Origin: Streptomyces tauricus
GTDB lineage: Bacteria > Actinomycetota > Actinomycetes > Streptomycetales > Streptomycetaceae
NCBI RefSeq assembly: GCF_014650955.1
Contig: NZ_BMVY01000010.1
Location: 124,001-188,000, forward strand
Length of the DNA: 64,000 nt
Direction of reading: 5' to 3'
Below are positions 1 to 11,315 of the stretch, in pieces. The notes beneath the pieces are model-generated. The model searched no databases. It was not told the DNA's origin and saw only the letters and a program-made list of their open reading frames with translations. A program made the position numbers and the translations under genes. How positions within the stretch are numbered: position 1 is the stretch's first letter; each line of letters opens with the position of its first letter.

Positions 1-86
1 TATCCCGCCTGAGTGCCTGCCCACTCACCTGATCCACACAGATTTTCCTCGTCCATGACCGTGTGATCGCTCAGCCGCTCCGCCGC

Positions 87-1229
87 TCAACGGGCCGGCG
101 CCGGGCCCGTACTTCTGCGCACGATCAGCTCGACCGGCACCACCCGGCCCAGTTCCGGTTCCGGCGGGCCGTCCAGCTGGGACAGGAGCAGCCGCAGCGA
201 ACGCGTACCGATCTCGGGGAAGTCGGTACGGACCGTGGTCAGCGGGGGAAGCAGGTGCGCGGCCTCGGGGATGTCGTCGTAGCCGACCACGCTGACGTCG
301 TCCGGTACACGGCGGCCCGACTCGTGCAGGGCGCGCAGCACACCGAGCGCCATCTGGTCGTTGGAAGCGAAGATCGCGGTGACAGCGGGGTCGTCGGCCA
401 GTCTGCGGCCCAGTTCGTAACCCGAGTCGGCGCTCCAGTCACCGACGAGCGGCTCGTGGACCGTGGCCCCCGCCGCCTTCAGCGTGGCCCGCCAGGCCTC
501 CACCCTGCGGTCCGCCGACAGCCAGCCCGTGGGGCCCGCGATGTGCTGGACCGTCGCGTGCCCGAGGTCCAGCAGGTGCTCGGTCGCCTTGCGGGCGCCC
601 GCCCGGTTGTCCGCCGTGACGAACGACGCGTCCTTGCCGAGGTCGTTCTCCAGGACCATCAGCGGGGTGTCGAGCCGCGCCTCCGCCAGCGCCCTGCCCA
701 CCCAGCGCTGCGGGGCGATGGCGATCACACCGTCCGCCCCCTCGGCCGACAGGGTGTCCACGGCCCGTACGACGGTGGCCCGGTCCGCCGTGTCGAGGGC
801 GATGGAGCTGACCAGGTAACCCGCCTCCTGGGCCGCGCTGTTGATCGCGGTCAGGATGGAGGCCGGGCCGAAACGGGCCGCGTCGAAGGAGATCACGCCC
901 AGCATGCGGGTCCGGCCGCTGGCGAGGGAGCGTGCGCTGCGGCTCGGGCGGTAGCCGAGCGTGCGCATGGCGGTCCTGACCGCCTCGCGGGTCTCGGGGC
1001 GGACGGCCGGGTTGTCGTTCAGCACACGGGACACGGTCTGCTTGGACACCCCGGCCAGCCGCGCCACGTCGTCCATCACCGGCCGCGCGCCCGCGAAGTT
1101 CCGGCGACTGCGGCCCTTGGGAACAACTTCGGAGGCGCCAGAAGCAGACCCATCTCCAGGTCCAGGTCCAGGTGAAGGCCCAGGACCAGGTCCCTGGGGC
1201 GGCGCGCCGTCACCGGTACTTCGGGTCAT
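87..1229 (-). CDS. LacI-family transcriptional repressor of the galactosidase operon
   Basis: The 380-residue product has a LacI helix-turn-helix at about residues 52-75 (MDDVARLAGVSKQTVSRVLN), followed by a periplasmic-binding-protein-like sugar-sensing domain to the C terminus (for example VISFDAARFGPAS and VVGYDDIPEA). The HTH is preceded by an unusual 50-residue Gly/Pro/Ser-rich extension encoded by CCAGGT-type repeats. If that extension is not translated, translation would start at Met52 (position 1076). It lies 102 bp downstream of the second family 35 hydrolase on the same strand, so it is probably the last gene of that operon and represses it through the palindrome at 6002-6013. The inducing sugar is not visible; a galactoside is inferred from the neighbours. 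Confidence 0.9.
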   Translation of the reverse strand: MTRSTGDGAPPQGPGPGPSPGPGPGDGSASGASEVVPKGRSRRNFAGARPVMDDVARLAGVSKQTVSRVLNDNPAVRPETREAVRTAMRTLGYRPSRSARSLASGRTRMLGVISFDAARFGPASILTAINSAAQEAGYLVSSIALDTADRATVVRAVDTLSAEGADGVIAIAPQRWVGRALAEARLDTPLMVLENDLGKDASFVTADNRAGARKATEHLLDLGHATVQHIAGPTGWLSADRRVEAWRATLKAAGATVHEPLVGDWSADSGYELGRRLADDPAVTAIFASNDQMALGVLRALHESGRRVPDDVSVVGYDDIPEAAHLLPPLTTVRTDFPEIGTRSLRLLLSQLDGPPEPELGRVVPVELIVRRSTGPAPAR

Positions 1230-1331
1230 GGCGGGTGATGTCCTTCGGGTTCGTGGTTCGTCCCGGCGGTCGTTCCCTCGCCCGGCTGGCCCACAGAATA
1301 GGCCGCCGGGCGAGAGGGCGCCGCCACGGGC

Positions 1332-3865
<2,534 letters not shown>

Positions 3866-3866
<1 letters not shown>

Positions 3867-5677
3867 CAGGGCTTCACCGGTCCGAGGTCGGGCGTGTCCG
3901 TGAGGTGGGCGCGCGGCTCGGTCGTGGCCTGCAGCTCCAGCAGGACGAGTTCGTTGGTGCCGGGGCGCAGGACGGGCGCGGGCACGTACAGCGTGCGCTG
4001 CGGGCCGCGGTTCCAGTAGCGGCCGAGGTGGAAGCCGTTGATCCAGGCCTGGCCCTTGGTCCAGCCGGGCAGGCAGAGGAAGGTGTCTGCGGGCGTGCCG
4101 ACCTCGAAGGTGCCGCGGTGGAAGGCGGGCCCGGCCTCCGGGGGTGAGTCCGCCACCGGCGCGAAGGGCACCGGGTCCACGGTGTCCAGGGCCAGCGGGT
4201 GGCAGTCCCAGCCGTGCAGGGCGGTGCCGTCGAAGGTGACGGGGCCGAGCAGTCCCTTGGGGGCGCCGATGCGCGGGCCGTAGTTGACCCCGCCCATGTT
4301 CTCGACGAGCACGTCGAGCGTGGCGCCGGTACGCGGAACGCGCACGGGCAGGGCTTCTTCGTGCCGTTCACGTTCGAGTACGCCGACGGGGGCGCCGTCC
4401 ACGAAGACCTGAGCCCGGTCGCCGACCCCGCCCGTGAAGCGCAGGACACCGTCGCCGGAGACGGGCAGCGTGGTGCGGTAGAGGGCGTACCCGGCGTGCC
4501 GGCCCAGTTCCTCCATCGTCACCGGGTCGGCGTCGACGCGTACCGGCTCGGCGAGGACGCCGACGTGCGGGAGCAACGGCGCACGGTCACTCAACTCCAC
4601 CACCCGCGGCGGCAGTTTGGGGCCGGCCGCCGGAGCGGGCTTCTCCGGGACGGGGGCGTGCCGGGCGATGACCTCGCGGAAGGCGTGGTACTTCGGACCC
4701 GGGTCGCCGGACTCGGTGAGGGCCGCGTCGTAGTCGTACGAGGTCACGATGGGCTCGTACGCGTGGTCGTGGTTGGCGCCGTTCGTGAAACCGAAGTTGG
4801 TGCCGCCGTGGAACATGTAGATGTTGACCGAGGCGCCCGCGGAGAGCAGCCGGTCGAGGTCGGCGGCGGCGTCGGCCGCGTCGCGCACGTGGTGCGGTTC
4901 GCCCCAGTGGTCGAACCAGCCGATCCAGAACTCCGCGCACATCAGGGGCCCTTCGGGCCGATGGGCACGCAACCGCTCCAGGGATTCGGGGATCCGGCTG
5001 CCGAAGGTGCCGGTGCTGAGGACGCCGGGGAGGCTGCCCGCCGCCAGGTGCTCCGGGTCGGCCTGGTCGCAGGTGAAGAGGAGTTCCCCGACGCCCCGGG
5101 TGCGGAAGGCCTCGGCGAGGTGTTCCAGGTACGCGCGGTCGTCGCCGTACGCCCCGTACTCGTTCTCCACCTGTACGGCGATCACCGGGCCGCCGTTCGC
5201 GGCGAGTTGGGGCAGGAGCGGGGGCAGCAGCAGGTCGAGATAGCGGTCGAGGGCGTCGGTGAAGCGGGGGTCGCTGGTGCGCAGCCGGATGCCGGTGTCC
5301 GCGGTGAGCCAGGAGGGCAGACCGCCGCCGTCCCACTCGGCGCAGATGTACGGGCCCGGGCGCAGCAGGACGTGCAGGCCCTCGGCCCGGGCCAGCCGCA
5401 GATAGCGGGGCAGGTCGAGGATGCCGTCGAGGACGAGGGTGCCGGGTTCGGGCTGGTGGAGGTTCCACGGGACGTACGTCTCCACCGTGTTGAGACCCAT
5501 GAGCCGGGCCTTGCGGAGCCGGTCGGCCCACTGGTCGGGGTGGACGCGGAAGTAGTGCATCGCCCCGGAGATGATCCTGAACGGCTCCCCGTGGAGCAGG
5601 AACCCGTCGGACGAGGTAGTGAGTGACGGCGCAGTGAGGGACGACGAGCTCGGAGGCGACGTGTTCGGAGCGGACAT
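3866..5677 (-). CDS. Beta-galactosidase, glycoside hydrolase family 35
   Basis: The 603-residue product is a canonical bacterial GH35 enzyme. It has SGAMHYFRVHPDQWADRL near the N terminus, LLRPGPYICAEWDGGGLPSWL, an acid/base glutamate in VQVENEYGAYG (Glu173) and a nucleophile in CAEFWIGWFDHWG (Glu249), then C-terminal galactose-binding-like beta domains including KGQAWINGFHLGRYWN. There is no signal peptide, only a Ser/Thr-rich N terminus, so cytoplasmic hydrolysis of terminal beta-galactosides is likely. The gene is first or second in a minus-strand operon with the second GH35 gene and the LacI regulator. Regulation is probably by that LacI protein through the palindrome about 325 bp upstream. 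Confidence 0.93.
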
Positions 5678-5755
5678 GGGGATGCTGTTTCCCTTCGGCT
5701 CGGACAGGGGGTCGGAGGTACTGGCAGCGCGTCAGCGGGTGTGTCGGCGGACGTG

Positions 5756-5998
5756 TCAGCGGGCGGCGGGCGTGCGCGTGGCACGGACCAGCCGGAGGGT
5801 GGCGGCCGGGCACAGCGCCGAGACCGCGTCCAGCAGGAGCGGTACAGCACGCACCCCGGACCACTCGACGGCCTTGCCGAGCGCGGGCCCGGCGGCGACT
5901 CCGTAGTCACTCACGCGGACTCCAGTCGGCGGTTGACGGCCCGCGCCGGCGCGGGCGACGAGCCGACCGGGGCGTCGGCGTTGGCGCTGCGGCACCAT
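5756..5998 (-). CDS. Possible small hypothetical protein at head of galactosidase operon
   Basis: This 80-codon frame lies between the LacI-type palindrome and the first GH35 gene. Its ATG is only four bases from the palindrome, so it would be translated from a nearly leaderless mRNA. An internal GTG (SDYGVAAGPALGKAV onward) would give about 53 residues with third positions mostly G or C, as in real genes here. It resembles nothing I know and could be an untranslated leader or a gene remnant, such as the tail of a lost sugar-transport operon. Low confidence. Confidence 0.3.
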   Translation of the reverse strand: MVPQRQRRRPGRLVARAGAGRQPPTGVRVSDYGVAAGPALGKAVEWSGVRAVPLLLDAVSALCPAATLRLVRATRTPAAR

Positions 5999-6001
5999 GA
6001 T

Positions 6002-6013
6002 GTTACCGGTAAC
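6002..6013. promoter_or_regulatory. LacI-type operator palindrome
   Basis: GTTACCGGTAAC is a perfect 12-bp palindrome with the central CG step typical of LacI-family operators. It lies just upstream of the minus-strand galactosidase operon, which encodes its own LacI regulator. Binding is inferred. Confidence 0.7.
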
Positions 6014-6084
6014 TCCAACGCGTCAAGATCCCCGCTGCGGGAGCGTGCGAGGAGTGAAAAGCGGGCCTTGGGGGGCCGCTGCGC

Positions 6085-6465
6085 TCAGGGCAGAGTGATG
6101 AGGCGCAGGGCGGCGTGGAGGTGGGCCGGGTCCGTCCAGTGGCGGGTCCTGGTCGGCGGCACGCGCCAGTGCAGACCGGGCGCGTACGTACGATGCCGGG
6201 GCGGGACGGCCACGTGGGAGCCCGGGCCGAGGATCTGGGCCGGGGGAACGTCCCAGGTGGCGGCCTCACCGGGCGGGATCAGCCAGTACAGGACACCGCC
6301 GTAGCCGTCCTCGATCACCGCTCCCGTGCGCGAACCCAGATGTTCGAGGATGCGCAGGCCCGCGGCCACCGGCACCCGCACCGCGTCCCACCACTCTCCG
6401 GCCGGGAGGGTCCGCACGTCCGGGCCCAGGGGCCGCAGCCACCTCGGCGCCTCACTGCTCGGCAT
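6085..6465 (-). CDS. Conserved hypothetical protein
   Basis: The product is about 126 residues starting at MPSSEAPRWLRPLGPDV. An upstream GTG at 6489 is possible, but AGGTGG sits about 10 bases before this ATG. It contains LRILEHLGSRTGAVIEDGYGGVLYWLIPPG and is soluble, with no signal peptide or metal-binding motif. The Trp/Pro-rich pattern loosely recalls short relatives of bifunctional primase/polymerase N-terminal domains, but I cannot support a function. It is transcribed divergently from the cytochrome P450. Confidence 0.6.
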   Translation of the reverse strand: MPSSEAPRWLRPLGPDVRTLPAGEWWDAVRVPVAAGLRILEHLGSRTGAVIEDGYGGVLYWLIPPGEAATWDVPPAQILGPGSHVAVPPRHRTYAPGLHWRVPPTRTRHWTDPAHLHAALRLITLP

Positions 6466-6524
6466 GGTTCGGCTGCCACCACCTCTCACCCGGGATCATG
6501 ACATTAGAACGGACCGTGGGCCTC

Positions 6525-6553
6525 AACTTGCCAGTACGCGTAGGTAACTTGCC
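6525..6553. repeat. Direct repeat AACTTGCC, 21-bp period, in divergent promoter region
   Basis: AACTTGCC occurs at 6525-6532 and 6546-6553, exactly 21 bp apart, which is two helical turns. It lies in the 200-bp region between the divergent unknown gene and the P450. Same-face direct repeats suggest a protein-binding site. No regulator is encoded next to it. Confidence 0.4.
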
Positions 6554-6664
6554 GAAGTGCGCAGTGGGTCCCGCCCGGTCTCGTTGGGTCCCCCCATGGA
6601 CCCGTGACGTCACCCGGCGTATTGGTGTTGGCACGGTTCCCGTTTCAAGTACTGGGAGGCTCCC

Positions 6665-7921
6665 ATGTCCGAGCAGGGATCCATCGTCATCGACCCGTCC
6701 GGTCGTGACATCCACGGCGAGGCGGCACGGATACGCGAGCGCGGGCCGGTGACCCGGGTCGAACTCCCGGGTGGCGTCCAGGCCTGGGCGGTCAGCAGTA
6801 CGGACCTGCTGAAACGGCTGCTCACGGACCCGCGGGTGTCGAAGGACGCACGGCAGCACTGGCCGCTGTGGATCAACGGGGAGATCTCGCCGGAGTGGCC
6901 CCTGTTCACCTGGGTCGCCGTACAGAACATGTTCACGGCCTACGGCGGGGAGCACAAACGGCTGCGGGCGCTGGTGGCGAAGGCGTTCACCGCTCGCCGC
7001 ACCGCCGCGCTGCGGCCGCGTATCGAGGAGATCACCGGGCAACTGCTCGACCGTATCGAGGAGGCCGGGCGGCGGTCCGAAGTCGTCGACCTGCGCGAGG
7101 AGTTCTGCTACCCGCTGCCGATCCAGGTGATCAGTGAACTGTTCGGGCTGCCCGAGGAGAAGGGCGCGGAGCTGCGGGCCGTCGTGGACGGCGTCTTCAA
7201 CACCGCCGCGACGCCGGAGGAGGTCACGGACATCTACGCGCGGCTGTACGCGGCACTCGGTGAACTCGTCGCCGCGAAGCGGGAGTCGCCCGGGGACGAC
7301 CTCACGTCCGCGCTCATCTCCGCGCGGGACGACGAGGGCGGTACGCGGCTGAGCGAGCAGGAGTTGCTCGACACGTTGGTGCTGATGATCAGCGCGGGGC
7401 ACGAGACCACGGTCAACCTCATCGACAACGCGATCCACGCACTGCTCACCCATCCGGAACAGCTCGCGCATGTCCGGGCGGGGCGGGCCGGGTGGGACGA
7501 CGTGATCGAGGAGACGTTACGGGTGGAGGCGCCGGTGGCGAGTCTGCCGTTGCGGTACGCCGTGGAGGACCTGGCGGTCGGGGAGCTGGGCGGGCCCTCG
7601 GGGGTGGTGATTCGCAAGGGCGAGGCGATTCTTGCGGCCTACGCGGCGGCGGGGCGCAATCCTGTGGATCACGGGGCTGATGCGGGGCTTTTCGATGTCA
7701 CCCGGGTCGGTAAGGAGCATTTGGCCTTCGGGCATGGGGTGCACTTCTGCCTGGGGGCGCCCCTGGGGCGGATGGAGGCTCGGGTCGCGCTGCCGGCGCT
7801 TTTCGAGCGGTTTCCGGATGTGCGGCTTGCGGTTGGTGGTGGGGGTGGGTTGGAGCCGGTGGGGTCGTTCATCTCGAACGGGCATCGGGCCCTACCGGTC
7901 CGGCTGGCCGCGGGTGGGTGA
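6665..7921 (+). CDS. Cytochrome P450
   Basis: This is a 418-residue soluble bacterial P450. Visible motifs are the I-helix oxygen-activation sequence AGHETT (residues 244-249), the ExxR pair in EETLR (Glu283-Arg286) and the heme-binding loop FGHGVHFCLGAPLGRMEA with proximal ligand Cys362. Length is normal. The start is preceded by GGGAGG at good spacing. No ferredoxin or reductase gene is adjacent, so electrons must come from elsewhere in the genome. It resembles CYP107-type enzymes, which hydroxylate macrolides, steroids or fatty acids; the substrate cannot be read. It is followed by three family A repeats. Confidence 0.95.
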   Translation: MSEQGSIVIDPSGRDIHGEAARIRERGPVTRVELPGGVQAWAVSSTDLLKRLLTDPRVSKDARQHWPLWINGEISPEWPLFTWVAVQNMFTAYGGEHKRLRALVAKAFTARRTAALRPRIEEITGQLLDRIEEAGRRSEVVDLREEFCYPLPIQVISELFGLPEEKGAELRAVVDGVFNTAATPEEVTDIYARLYAALGELVAAKRESPGDDLTSALISARDDEGGTRLSEQELLDTLVLMISAGHETTVNLIDNAIHALLTHPEQLAHVRAGRAGWDDVIEETLRVEAPVASLPLRYAVEDLAVGELGGPSGVVIRKGEAILAAYAAAGRNPVDHGADAGLFDVTRVGKEHLAFGHGVHFCLGAPLGRMEARVALPALFERFPDVRLAVGGGGGLEPVGSFISNGHRALPVRLAAGG

Positions 7922-7968
7922 GGGGTTGCCTCCGGCTCCGGCTCCGGCTTCGGCCGGTGGGGGTTGTT

Positions 7969-8123
7969 GCGCCGTTCCCCGCGCCCCTTGAAAGCGGTGG
8001 GTGGCGCGTCGTCGGTGAGGGTTGAGTGCGCCGTTCCCCGCGCCCCTGAAAAGCGGCACTTGGTGTCGGGTTGGTGGGCGGCGCACCGCCGTTGCGGATT
8101 GCGTGCGCCGTTCCCCGCGCCCC
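7969..8123. repeat. Family A intergenic repeats, 3 copies
   Basis: The 19-bp core GCGCCGTTCCCCGCGCCCC occurs exactly at 7969-7987, 8028-8046 and 8105-8123, all in one orientation, about 60-80 bp apart, between the convergent P450 and ku genes. This is the only content of the 233-bp gap. The same core recurs throughout the window. Confidence 0.9.
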
Positions 8124-8154
8124 CAGGGGTGCTCTGGAGGGTGCGGGTGGGTGG

Positions 8155-9174
8155 TTAGGCTGATGCTCGTTTTTTGGCCGGGGTCTTCTTGGCCGGGGGG
8201 TTGGCCGTCTTCTTTGTTGCTGTCTTCTTTGAGCCCGCCGTCGCCTTCGTGGTTGTCTTCTTCGCTGCTGTCTTCTTCTTGCCCGAAGCCGGCTTGGAGG
8301 ACGCTGCCGGTGTCTTTCGGGCCGGACTCTTGCGGAGAGGCTTCACCTCGGCCCCGTCACCCGCGGACGCGGCTTCGGCGTCCTCGCCGCGCGCGACCCG
8401 CGCCTGCCGCACGCTGTTCTCCAGCGCGGACATCAGGTCGATGACCTTGCCGCCGGACCTCTCGGCGGCGGGAGCGGACGGCGCCGCCTCCCCGGACGCC
8501 TTCGCCGCGATCATCTCCTCCACCGCCTCGCGGTAGTCGTCGTGCAGCTCCGCGAGGTCGACCTCCCCCAGCGTGTCCATCAGCGCGTCCGCCAGGTCCA
8601 GTTCCTTGTCCCGGACGGTGACGCTCGTGTCCGGGGCGACGCTCTCGGGCGTCCGGATCTCGTCCGGCCACAGCAGCCCGTGCATGGCGATGACGTCGTC
8701 GACGACCCGCAGCATGCCCAGCCGCTCCCGCCCGCGCAGGGCGAACTTCGCGATGGCCACCTTCTGGCTGCGCTTCAGCGCCTCCCGCAGCAGGGTGTAC
8801 GGCTTGGCCGCCGGCACCCCGTTCGCCGACAGGTAGTACGCCGTGTCCATCTGGAGCGGGTCGATCCGATCGGCCGGTACGAAGGCCACGATCTCGATCG
8901 TCCGGGCGGTCGGGATCGGCAGGGAGGCCAGATCCTCGTCCGTGATGGGGATCATCGTCCCGTCCGCGTCCTCGTACGCCTTGCCGATCTCCGACGACGT
9001 CACCTCGCGCTCCTCCATCTCGCACACCTTGCGGTAGCGGATGCGGCCGCCGTCCTCGGTGTGGATCTGGCGGAAGGAGATCGCGTGGTTCTCCGTGGCG
9101 TTCACCAGCTTGATCGGGATGCTGACCAGGCCGAAGGAGATGGCACCGTTCCAAATGGATCTCACGTTCGACAC
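8155..9174 (-). CDS. ku: Ku DNA end-binding protein (non-homologous end joining)
   Basis: The 339-residue product begins MSNVRSIWNGAISFGLVSIPIKL, the standard bacterial Ku N terminus. The Ku core runs to about residue 250 (for example LGMLRVVDDVIAMHGLLWPDEI), followed by a Lys/Ala/Thr-rich SAP-like or histone-like tail (many AKK and TKK units). The homodimer encircles DNA ends and recruits LigD-type enzymes. The basic tail, common in actinobacterial Ku, likely aids DNA threading. It is divergent from the LigD-polymerase gene with a gap of about 70 bp, so the two probably share a promoter region. Confidence 0.96.
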   Translation of the reverse strand: MSNVRSIWNGAISFGLVSIPIKLVNATENHAISFRQIHTEDGGRIRYRKVCEMEEREVTSSEIGKAYEDADGTMIPITDEDLASLPIPTARTIEIVAFVPADRIDPLQMDTAYYLSANGVPAAKPYTLLREALKRSQKVAIAKFALRGRERLGMLRVVDDVIAMHGLLWPDEIRTPESVAPDTSVTVRDKELDLADALMDTLGEVDLAELHDDYREAVEEMIAAKASGEAAPSAPAAERSGGKVIDLMSALENSVRQARVARGEDAEAASAGDGAEVKPLRKSPARKTPAASSKPASGKKKTAAKKTTTKATAGSKKTATKKTANPPAKKTPAKKRASA

Positions 9175-9242
9175 CCTTCAGGTAGCTTTCACCCGCTTCC
9201 CCGCCTACCCGTTTTCGTACGAATACGTGGGATTGTCATCCT

Positions 9243-10124
9243 ATGACGCCAATCACTGAGGTGGCCGGGCGAAAGGTGACCCTGAGCAACCTGGACAAGG
9301 TGCTCCATCCGGCGACGGGCTTCACCAAGGGCGAGCTGCTGCACTACTACGCGACCTCGGCCCCGGCGCTGCTCCCCCATCTCCACGACCGCCCCGTCTC
9401 CTTCCTGCGCTATCCCGACGGTCCGGACGGCCAGGTCTTCTTCACCAAGAACGTTCCGCCCGGTACGCCCGACTGGGTCGCCACGACGGAGGTCCCCCGT
9501 TCGGAGGGTCCGGCCCGGATGGTCATGGTCCAGGACCTGCCCTCCCTGATGTGGGCGGCGAACCAGGTCACCGAGTTCCACACCCCGCAGTGGCGGGCGC
9601 AGGCCCCGGACCTCGCCGACCGGCTGGTCCTCGACCTGGATCCCGGTGCGCCGGCCACGATCGTGGAGTGCTGCCTCGTGGCCGTATGGCTGCGCGACCG
9701 GCTGGCGGCGGACGGCCTGACGGCGTACGCGAAGACCTCCGGCTCCAAGGGACTGCATCTGCTGGCCGCCCTGGAGCCCACCCCGTCCGCCGACGTCTCC
9801 GCCTACGCGAAGGCCCTCGCGGTGGAGGCGCAGGCCGACCTGCCCGGCCTGGTCATCCACCGGATGACCCGCAGCCTGCGCCCCACCAAGGTCTTCGTCG
9901 ACTTCAGCCAGAACGCCGCCCGCAAGACCACGGCCGCCCCGTACACCCTCAGGGCGCGCGAGGCTCCCACGGTCTCCACGCCGGTCACCTGGGACGAGGT
10001 CGAGTCCTGCGCCGACCCGGCCGAGCTGGTCTTCACGGCCGGGGACATCGCTCCCCGTCTGGAGCGGCACGGCGATCTGCTGGAGCCGCTGCTGGACGCC
10101 GGTCTGGCGGGATCACTGCCCTGA
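9243..10124 (+). CDS. LigD-type polymerase (primase-like end-joining polymerase)
   Basis: The 293-residue stand-alone polymerase domain belongs to the archaeo-eukaryotic primase superfamily. Catalytic acidic residues are in LVLDLDPG (Asp131, Asp133) and VFVDF (Asp220), with the phosphate-contact histidine in SGSKGLHLL (His172). Family members add templated ribonucleotides at broken ends held by Ku. No ligase or nuclease domain is fused, as is usual in Streptomyces, so the ATP-dependent ligase must be encoded elsewhere. The partner Ku gene is divergent and adjacent, strongly supporting the role. Confidence 0.95.
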   Translation: MTPITEVAGRKVTLSNLDKVLHPATGFTKGELLHYYATSAPALLPHLHDRPVSFLRYPDGPDGQVFFTKNVPPGTPDWVATTEVPRSEGPARMVMVQDLPSLMWAANQVTEFHTPQWRAQAPDLADRLVLDLDPGAPATIVECCLVAVWLRDRLAADGLTAYAKTSGSKGLHLLAALEPTPSADVSAYAKALAVEAQADLPGLVIHRMTRSLRPTKVFVDFSQNAARKTTAAPYTLRAREAPTVSTPVTWDEVESCADPAELVFTAGDIAPRLERHGDLLEPLLDAGLAGSLP

Positions 10125-10199
10125 CGTTCCGCCGTGCGCTCGGCTTTGCGCTCCACCGGGCTGCGCGGTGCCGGAAGTGCGGGCCGGTGGGGGTCGGCC

Positions 10200-10218
10200 G
10201 CGCCGTTCCCCTCGCCCC
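10200..10218. repeat. Family A repeat, single variant copy abutting the IS element
   Basis: GCGCCGTTCCCCTCGCCCC differs from the consensus core by one inserted or changed base. The IS element's left target duplication begins two bases later (10220), so the IS landed at the edge of this repeat. Confidence 0.75.
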
Positions 10219-10261
10219 TTAAGACCGTGTCCTACGTGGTGAGGCGGACGTAGAATCCGGT

Positions 10262-11079
10262 ATGGGGCGGGGAACTTGGAGTTGGATCGTTCCGGATGGA
10301 TTGTGGGAGATCGCGGAGCCGCTGATCCCACCCTCGAGGGTGCGCCCGCAGGGCGGCGGGGCGCCGGACACACCTGATGAGACGCTGTTTGCGGCGATCA
10401 TCTACGTATTGGTCAGTGGCTGTGCCTGGCGGGCCTTGCCGCCATGCTTCGGCATTTCGAAGTCCACCGCGCACCGCCGGTTTTTGATCTGGTCCAGAGC
10501 CGGTGTCTGGGGCCGGCTGCACCAGGCCGTGCTGCACCGGCTCGACGATGCCGGTCTCATCGACGTCACCCGCGTCGTCCTGGACACTGCCCACGTCCGG
10601 GCAAAAAAGGGGGCGAACACACAGGTCCGAGCCCCGTGGACCGGCGTAAGCCGGGTACCAAGATGCACATCTTGTCGGACGCGAACGGACTGCCTCTCGT
10701 CGTCGGGATCTCGGCCGGCAACGTCCACGACAGCGAGGGCCTGAAGCCCATGATCGCGGGTCACCAAACGCAACACGACCCCTACCGGGGCCGGTACTTC
10801 AAGGCTCAGCGGCTGCATGCGGACAAGGCGTACGACGTGCCCCACCTGCGCAGATGGCTATGGGGAAAGCACATCGGGGTGCGCATCGCCCGGAAAGGAA
10901 TCGAGTCCAGCGAACGATTAGGACGCCGACGGTGGGTGATCGAGCGCACCCTGTCCTGGCTGTCCGGCTACCACCGCCTCAGCCCTCGCTATGAGCGCAA
11001 CCCCCGCAACTACCTGGCATTTCTTGGACTCGCCGCCGCCCTGTGCTGCTACAAACGACTCGTCCGCCTCACCACGTAG
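10262..11079 (+). CDS. IS5-family transposase, produced by -1 frameshift (orfA/orfB)
   Basis: OrfA (10262-10744) supplies the N-terminal DNA-binding part (WIVPDGLWEIAEPLIPP) and the first catalytic Asp in VVLDTAHVRAKKG. OrfB (open 10444-11079) supplies the rest: the second Asp in HADKAYD and the Glu in RWVIERTLSWLSGYHRL, completing a DDE triad. The frames join at A-AAA-AAG (10603-10609); slipping back one base gives KKGGEHTG, restoring the continuous family sequence. The fused product is about 272 residues, normal for the group. OrfB has no convincing start of its own. Confidence 0.92.
10603..10609 (+). other. -1 programmed frameshift slippery heptamer
   Basis: A-AAA-AAG is in the correct phase relative to orfA (codons AAA at 10604 and AAG at 10607). 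The -1 frame is exactly that of orfB. It is followed by a G run that may pause ribosomes. Confidence 0.85.
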
Positions 11080-11091
11080 GACACGGTCTAA

Positions 11092-11315
11092 GCACCGTTG
11101 CAGTACTAGGCACCGGTGCAGCGGATCTGACTGTCCTTCCCCGGGCGCTGAGCAGGCCGAGGCCGTGCGTACCGCGTATCTGGATCGGAGTGTTACAGGC
11201 GGAAGGCGCCGCCCTGGATGGGGTGTCGAGCAGACCAATGCCGATCAGGACGACGGGCGGAAGAATACGGCCCCAGCGGCGCGCGGCCGGCGCGGCGGGC
11301 CGGTCCCGAAGCGGC
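11092..11315. other. 224-bp gap without a convincing gene
   Basis: This stretch lies between the IS right end and the tetR stop. On the minus strand a frame reads RRWGRILPPVVLIGIGLLD, which vaguely resembles the N-terminal membrane segment of an MFS transporter, but it has no proper continuation. It may be a remnant of a gene disrupted before or by the IS insertion. I see no other structure in it. Confidence 0.3.

Larger units (their letters stand above)
10223..11088 (+). mobile_element. IS5-family insertion sequence (IS427-like group), apparently intact
   Basis: The 866-bp element is bounded by perfect inverted repeats of at least 28 bp (10223-10250 and 11061-11088, starting GACCGTGTCCTACGTGG). 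It is flanked by a 3-bp direct repeat TAA (10220-10222 and 11089-11091), consistent with target duplication. Inside are two overlapping transposase frames joined by a -1 slippery site. Intact ends, frames and duplication indicate a recent, potentially active insertion. It sits between the LigD-polymerase gene and the TetR/MFS pair. Confidence 0.93.

Noticed and set aside
4199..5626. A 475-codon plus-strand frame opposite the GH35 gene
   Set aside because: Composition shadow of a gene with intact catalytic motifs.
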